Shown piece after piece: positions 58,453 to 64,000 of a DNA stretch of 64,000 nucleotides; positions within the stretch are counted from its first letter, which is position 1; the number at the start of each line of letters is the position of its first letter. Source of the stretch: an uncultured Synechococcus sp. GTDB lineage: Bacteria; Cyanobacteriota; Cyanobacteriia; PCC-6307; Cyanobiaceae. Location: NCBI GenBank assembly GCA_903855705.1, contig CAINZT010000129.1:1-64000 (forward strand), in the 5' to 3' direction. The notes beneath the pieces were generated by a model. The model had not been told where the DNA came from, did no database searches, and worked only from the letters and a program-made list of their open reading frames with translations. A program made the translations under genes and the position numbers.

Positions 58453-61400
58453 TCAGGCCTCGATGACGGGCTTGGCGGAACGGGCCTCCAGGTGCTTGAT
58501 CGCCACATAGAAAGGAGGAACCACCCCCAGGGACAGGACCGTGGCCACCAGCAAGCCACCAAAGATCACCGTGCCAAGGGATTGCTGGCTGTTTGCCCCG
58601 GCCGTGGTGGCCACCACCAGGGGCAGGAAGCCCGCCAACGAGGCAATGGCTGTCATCAGGATCGGACGCATCCGCGATTCAGCCGCGGCAATAGCGGCTT
58701 CCACGGCCGTCATGCCGGCTTCCACATGTTGCTCAGCCACCTCCACAATCAGGATGCCGTTTTTAGCAGCGAGGCCAATCAAGGTAACCAGGCCCACCTG
58801 GGCGTAGATGTTGAGATCAATGGAACGCATGGCCAGGAAGGCTAGGGCGCCCAGCATGGCCAGGGGCACGGTCATCAAGATGATCACCGGGGTGACATAG
58901 CTCTCGTATTGGGCCGAGAGCACTAGATACACCACCAGAATGCCCAGACCAAATACCAGCACACTGGCGTTGCCTGCAGAGAGTTGCAAAGAGGCCAGAC
59001 CCGTGAAGGCATAGCCGATATTATTAAAACTCTGGGCTTTGAAAATAGCCTGAATCTTGTCCAGCGCTTGACCGGAACTCTTGCCAATCGCCTCGGCGCC
59101 CTGCACCAGAATTGTGCGATAGAGGTTGTAGTGGCTAATAACCGGCGGCGCACTGGTGAGATCTGCCTTGGCAAACTGGGACACCTGAATCATCTTGTCG
59201 TCGTTGCTGCGGACGTAATAGCTCAAGATGTCATCGAGTTTGCTACGGCCTTGCGCTTCGGCTTGCACATATATATTGCGAACCTGGCCGTTCTCGTAGG
59301 TAAGACCGGAATAGTTGCCACCAGCAAGAATGGCGATCGTCTGCATGGCCTGCTGGAAATCCACATTAAGGGAGCCCATGATCGAGCGATCAATCTTGAG
59401 GCCAAAGGCGGGTGCGCTGGGGATGAACTGGGTATAAAGCGTTGAGAAATCACCGCTGGCCGTGCCGGAAACCACCAGTTTCTTGGCCAAGTCATTGAGC
59501 TGGTTAAAGCTGTAAGCCCCATTGCTGAGGTCATTGAACTGGAAGTAGAAACCGCCCTGGGCCGAGAAGCCGGGGATCGCCGGCGGCTGGGCCGCGACGG
59601 CCAAACCAGAGCTGATTTTCTCGAGCTTGGCGTTGAGGCGGGCCACGATTGCCGGGGTCTTGTGCTCAGCACCGGAGCGTTCGTCAAGGGGCTTCAGACC
59701 AAAGAAAAACACCCCCTGATCCGGGCTAGAGCCGTTAAAGCCGTAACCACTGATAACTGAACCCGCAATGATATCGGGCTCGCCATTAAGCACCTTGGCA
59801 ACCTCCTCGCCCGTCTTCTGGGTCTGGCTGAGGGAGGCCCCATTCTGAAGCTGGAAAATGCCCAGACCATAGCCCTGATCCTCTTCAGGGATGAAGGCGG
59901 TGGGCAAGGCAGAAAAGGCCATGGCCGTGATCACAATGCCGCCAGCCAGACCCGCCAGGATCCATTTCTTGCGGGCAATCAAAACGAGAAGCAGGTTGGC
60001 GTAGCCCTTCTCCAAACGGGCAAAGTTGTGGTTGAAGCTCTCAAAAATCCAGGCCAGCCGACTGCCGGCAAAGCCGAACAGCACAACCCCAAACACGTAG
60101 GCGCCCATGCCGAAAGAGGCGGCACTGAAACGGCCGAAGGCGAGACCCACCACGATGCCGCCGATCGCCCAGCCCCAGCCCTTGGGAAGGGGCGGACGTT
60201 CGCTTTTAAGAATCAGGGCCGAGAGCATCGGCGAGAAGGTGAGAGCGTTGAAGGTGGAAATAGCAATGGCAAAGGCAATCGTGAGCGCAAATTGCTTGTA
60301 GATGATGCCGATGCCGCCGGGATAGAAGGCCACCGGCACAAACACCGCCATCAGCACCAGCGATGTGGCGATTAGGGCACCAATCAATTCGCCCATGCAC
60401 TCCATCGCCGCCTGGCGGGGCTTCATGCCCTTCTCCAGGTTTTTAGAAACAGCCTCAATCACCACAATGGCGTCATCCACCACCAAGCCCGTTGCCAGCA
60501 CCAGGCCCAGCAAGGTGAGCTGGTTGATCGAGAAGCCAAAGGCCTTGATAAAGGCAAAGGTACCCACCAAGGAAATCGGAATCGCCAGACTGGGCACGAT
60601 CGTGGCGCGCCAATCCTGCAGGAACAGGAACAGAATCAGCAACACCAGCACAATCGCCAGGCCCAGGGCATCGACCACCCCATCCACGGCCGATTCAATA
60701 AACTGACCGATGTTGTAGATCTCGGCAACGGTAACTCCGGGAGGCAATTGATTACTGAAGGAGTCAATCACCTCAACCACAGCCTCCGACACTTTGAGAG
60801 CATTGCTCTCAGGGGTTTGGAACACCGCCACGGTGATCGTGGGGTGACCCTCCATGCTGATGGCCTGCTGGCCGAAGGTATTGAAGCCGTAGGTGGCTTC
60901 GCCCACATCCTGGAGCCGCAACAGATTGCCCTGGGGCGTTTTGCCGACAATCAGACGATTAAGCTCTTCAATCGACACCAGGTTGCCGTTGTTCTCGACC
61001 AGGATCGGATAGGCAAACCTCTGATCACCGCCCGCAGGAGGGCCGCCCACCAGGCCACCAATCGCCACTGAGTTCTGGTTTTTCACAGCAGACACCACCT
61101 GGTCGGCCGTGAGCTGGTTCGCCGCCAGCTTGGCGGGATCAACGAACAGCCAGAAGGCCGGATTGCTGCCACCGAGCAGGCTGATGTTGGCGACGCCAGG
61201 CACCCGGCCCAATTGGTAATAAAGACTTTCGTAGATCAGGCCATTGAGATAGGCCGCGTCGAATTGGCCTTTCGTGGACGAGACCTGATAGGCCAATAGG
61301 ATTGAAGGCGTGCTCTGCATCACCGAGATGCCCGTGGCCTGCACCTGTTGGGGCAACTGGGGCATGGCGAGGGACACCCGGTTCTGCACATTGACCTGGT

Positions 61401-61713
61401 CAATGTTGATGTCACTGTCTTCGTCGAAGTAAACCTGGATCGTGCTTTGGCCCTGGCTAGTACTAAACGAGGAGATGTAGGCGGCCCCAGGCACGCCGTT
61501 GATCTGTTGCTCCAGGGGGTTGGTAACTGCCTGCTCCGTCACCAAGGAGTTGGCCCCGCCATAGTTGGCAGTCACCGTGACTAGGGGCGGCGCAATATTG
61601 GGCAGGTTTTCAATCGAGAGAGTTGGAATCGCAATGATGCCGATCAAAACGATTAAAATACTGCAAACGGTCGTCAGTACGGGCCGCTTAATAAACCGAT
61701 CAGACAACGACAT
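58453..61713 (-). CDS. RND efflux transporter, inner membrane subunit (AcrB/HAE1 type)
   Basis: 1086 aa; MSLSDRFIKRPVLTTVCSILIVLIGIIAIPTLSIENLPNIAPPLVTVTANYGGA...; GLVVDDAIVVIEAV. Confidence 0.96.
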   Translation of the reverse strand: MSLSDRFIKRPVLTTVCSILIVLIGIIAIPTLSIENLPNIAPPLVTVTANYGGANSLVTEQAVTNPLEQQINGVPGAAYISSFSTSQGQSTIQVYFDEDSDINIDQVNVQNRVSLAMPQLPQQVQATGISVMQSTPSILLAYQVSSTKGQFDAAYLNGLIYESLYYQLGRVPGVANISLLGGSNPAFWLFVDPAKLAANQLTADQVVSAVKNQNSVAIGGLVGGPPAGGDQRFAYPILVENNGNLVSIEELNRLIVGKTPQGNLLRLQDVGEATYGFNTFGQQAISMEGHPTITVAVFQTPESNALKVSEAVVEVIDSFSNQLPPGVTVAEIYNIGQFIESAVDGVVDALGLAIVLVLLILFLFLQDWRATIVPSLAIPISLVGTFAFIKAFGFSINQLTLLGLVLATGLVVDDAIVVIEAVSKNLEKGMKPRQAAMECMGELIGALIATSLVLMAVFVPVAFYPGGIGIIYKQFALTIAFAIAISTFNALTFSPMLSALILKSERPPLPKGWGWAIGGIVVGLAFGRFSAASFGMGAYVFGVVLFGFAGSRLAWIFESFNHNFARLEKGYANLLLVLIARKKWILAGLAGGIVITAMAFSALPTAFIPEEDQGYGLGIFQLQNGASLSQTQKTGEEVAKVLNGEPDIIAGSVISGYGFNGSSPDQGVFFFGLKPLDERSGAEHKTPAIVARLNAKLEKISSGLAVAAQPPAIPGFSAQGGFYFQFNDLSNGAYSFNQLNDLAKKLVVSGTASGDFSTLYTQFIPSAPAFGLKIDRSIMGSLNVDFQQAMQTIAILAGGNYSGLTYENGQVRNIYVQAEAQGRSKLDDILSYYVRSNDDKMIQVSQFAKADLTSAPPVISHYNLYRTILVQGAEAIGKSSGQALDKIQAIFKAQSFNNIGYAFTGLASLQLSAGNASVLVFGLGILVVYLVLSAQYESYVTPVIILMTVPLAMLGALAFLAMRSIDLNIYAQVGLVTLIGLAAKNGILIVEVAEQHVEAGMTAVEAAIAAAESRMRPILMTAIASLAGFLPLVVATTAGANSQQSLGTVIFGGLLVATVLSLGVVPPFYVAIKHLEARSAKPVIEA

Positions 61714-61722
61714 GATCGGTCC

Positions 61723-62874
61723 TCAGTTGGAAGTGCCGGTGCTGGATGCAGCGGCAACTTTAACGGGCATGAACGATCTCAATAGGGCCGTATTGCTGAC
61801 CACCACCTGATCCCCAGATGCCAGACCAGAGATCACGGGGAAGCGGTTGTGATCCAAGGTGCCGAGACTGACCAGGGTTTGCACCACGATCGGGGTCGTG
61901 GGCGGCAGGGACTCAAACATCGCCTTCTGGGCCGCCAGCATCTCAGTGGAGGCCTTGATCTTCGGCAACAGCACTGACAGGGGGAACACCTTATAAACGA
62001 AAGGCTGCTGGGCCTGCATCATCACCGCTTGCACTGGCACCGACAACTGGCGCTTGCTGCCCGTGATAATGCGATTACGCACATACATGCCGGTCTTTAA
62101 GGCGCCAGTAGGGTTCAGGAAGGTTGCCTTGACAAGCACAGTATTTGGAGAGTTTTGAGTGCCACTAACGCCGAAGTAGGGTGATATGAATACCACCTTG
62201 CCGATCCCCTTGACAGGCGGATTGCTCTGGGAGACAAGTTGAACTCGCTGGCCCAGCTTGACACTGCTGGATTGGGTTGCCGGCACATCCATCAAGGTCC
62301 ATAGCAGACTGTTATCGACAATCCCTGCAATGGCCTGGCCCTGCTTAACGTAATCGCCCAGCTTTACGGTATCCAAATCACCGATCTTTCCGTCGATCGG
62401 CGAAGTTACAAATTTATAATGGAGGGTGGCCCGATTGGCTGTCACTTGGTCGCGGCTCTTAATGGCCTGAGTTATGTAGTAATCGCGATCCTTTGTTGAA
62501 ACAGCCCCTTGATTATTCAAAAAGACATAGCGCTCGGCATTGAGTCTGTCCTTAAGGGCTTCCGCTTTGCTGGCATTGAGAGTGGCCGTTTCCTGTACGT
62601 TGTCCAGCACCAATATCTTTTGGCCGGCTTTGAGCCGCTGCCCCTGGGTGGCCAGAATCTTGACCACCCGACCATCGGCCTCCGGTCTCATCGCCACACT
62701 TGAGGTGGAGTCGAGGCGACTGACCACATCAATGCCAGGACTGAAGGAAGCCTCGCCGATGCGCTCCACCTGAACCGAGAGGGGCTCCCGGGCCGGGGGC
62801 TTGGACCCACAGCCCCCGAGCGCAACCAGCCCGAGCAAGGCGAGGAAGGGTCTTAATCGACGCACGGAAGTCAT
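61723..62874 (-). CDS. RND efflux periplasmic adaptor (membrane fusion protein)
   Basis: lipobox ALGGCGSK; barrel-sandwich VAMRPEADGRVVKILATQGQRLKAGQKILVLD. Confidence 0.95.
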   Translation of the reverse strand: MTSVRRLRPFLALLGLVALGGCGSKPPAREPLSVQVERIGEASFSPGIDVVSRLDSTSSVAMRPEADGRVVKILATQGQRLKAGQKILVLDNVQETATLNASKAEALKDRLNAERYVFLNNQGAVSTKDRDYYITQAIKSRDQVTANRATLHYKFVTSPIDGKIGDLDTVKLGDYVKQGQAIAGIVDNSLLWTLMDVPATQSSSVKLGQRVQLVSQSNPPVKGIGKVVFISPYFGVSGTQNSPNTVLVKATFLNPTGALKTGMYVRNRIITGSKRQLSVPVQAVMMQAQQPFVYKVFPLSVLLPKIKASTEMLAAQKAMFESLPPTTPIVVQTLVSLGTLDHNRFPVISGLASGDQVVVSNTALLRSFMPVKVAAASSTGTSN

Positions 62875-62974
62875 TCAAGTTGCCAGCAAGTTACCGGACA
62901 AGCAGCGAAATGGCCGCAGCCCAGGCGATGAAATGGGAAGGTTGTGATCCCAATGGGGGCCTGCCCCTGGCACC

Positions 62975-64000
62975 GTGGCCGACCTGTTCAGCCATCACCG
63001 CGAAACCCAGCTGGCCCAGCTGGCGCCCCTAGCCGACCGGATGCGGCCCCGCAGCCTGGAGGAGTTCCAAGGCCAGGAGGCAATCCTGGGGCCGGGCCGG
63101 CTGCTGCGCCGGGCGATCCAGGCCGATCGGGTCGGCAACCTGATCCTGCATGGGCCGCCGGGGGTGGGCAAAACCACCCTGGCCCGCATCATTGCCGCCA
63201 CCACCCGCGCCCACTTCAGCAGCCTCAACGCCGTGCTCGCCGGGGTGAAGGACCTGCGCAGCGAGGTGGACGCGGCCAAGCGGCGCCTAGAGCAGCACAG
63301 CCTGCGCACCCTGCTGTTCATCGATGAGGTGCATCGCTTCAACAGTGCCCAGCAGGATGCCCTGCTGCCCTGGGTCGAAAACGGCACCGTGACCCTGATC
63401 GGGGCCACCACCGAAAACCCCTATTTCGAGGTCAACAAGGCCCTGGTCAGTCGCTCGCGGCTGTTCCGGATGCAACCGCTGGAGCCTGCCCATCTCCAGG
63501 CCCTGCTGCACCGGGCCCTGGCCGACCCGGAGCGGGGCTATGGCCGGAGGCGGGTGGACATCACGGCCGAGGCGGCGGCCCATCTGGTGGATGTGGCCGG
63601 CGGCGATGCCCGCAGCCTGCTCAACGCCCTGGAGCTGGCGGTGGAAACCACCGCGCCCGTGCCTCTAAGCAAGCCCGATCCCCATGCCGACCCGGATCCA
63701 AGCTCTTCAACCGGCGAGCCCAGCGGTCCAGGGGCCACCCCGGCTGGAGTAATCCGCATCGATCTGGCCATCGCCGAGGAATCGATCCAGCAGCGGGCCG
63801 TGCTCTACGACAAGCAGGGCGATGCCCACTTCGACACGATCAGCGCCTTTATTAAGTCGCTGCGGGGCTCCGATGCCGATGCCGCCCTGTTCTGGCTGGC
63901 GCGCATGGTGGAGGCGGGCGAAAACCCCCGCTTCATCTTCCGGCGCATGCTGATCTCCGCCGGCGAGGACATCGGCCTAGCCGATCCCCAGGCGATGGTG
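62975..64000 (+). CDS. rarA: AAA ATPase RarA/MgsA (replication-associated recombination protein), truncated by window end
   Basis: VADLFSHHRETQLAQLAPLADRMRPRSLEEFQGQEAILGPGRLLRRAI, LHGPPGVGKTTLARII, LLFIDEVHRFNSAQQDALLPWVENGTVTLIGATTENPYFEVN; GTG start, frame open to 64000; absent from the ORF track. Confidence 0.93.
   Translation, partial: MADLFSHHRETQLAQLAPLADRMRPRSLEEFQGQEAILGPGRLLRRAIQADRVGNLILHGPPGVGKTTLARIIAATTRAHFSSLNAVLAGVKDLRSEVDAAKRRLEQHSLRTLLFIDEVHRFNSAQQDALLPWVENGTVTLIGATTENPYFEVNKALVSRSRLFRMQPLEPAHLQALLHRALADPERGYGRRRVDITAEAAAHLVDVAGGDARSLLNALELAVETTAPVPLSKPDPHADPDPSSSTGEPSGPGATPAGVIRIDLAIAEESIQQRAVLYDKQGDAHFDTISAFIKSLRGSDADAALFWLARMVEAGENPRFIFRRMLISAGEDIGLADPQAMV

Overview
The window is a GC-rich cyanobacterial chromosome segment, most likely Synechococcus/Cyanobium-like. 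Support comes from psbX, ycf66, an HLIP, cpcG, a CpcS/CpeS-type lyase, OCP/FRP, ferredoxin-thioredoxin reductase and sufR-sufBCDS. It is mostly densely packed housekeeping and photosynthesis genes with no convincing IS element, prophage or CRISPR array. RNA genes are a circularly permuted (two-piece) tmRNA with tag ANNIVRFSRQAAPVAA and tRNA-Leu(GAG). Accessory-looking parts are: an autotransporter-like protein (422-3058); the OCP-ketolase-FRP photoprotection cluster (31218-33282); an AT-richer stretch with tandem repeats (about 39-40.7 kb); a PLD / NmrA / HxlR / papain-TerB block (50.9-55.9 kb); and an RND efflux pair (58.4-62.9 kb). The observations most worth a second look are: a papain-fold protease fused to a TerB-like domain and an acidic tail, with a leader able to form competing hairpins; a perfect 24-bp dyad between sufR and ftrC-sufBCDS that fits the SufR half-site spacing; a 17-bp tandem repeat upstream of a bifunctional aldolase/dehydrogenase; and an EF-hand-like loop inside a PLD-family lipoprotein. 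All family calls come from reading the translations. No database search was run.
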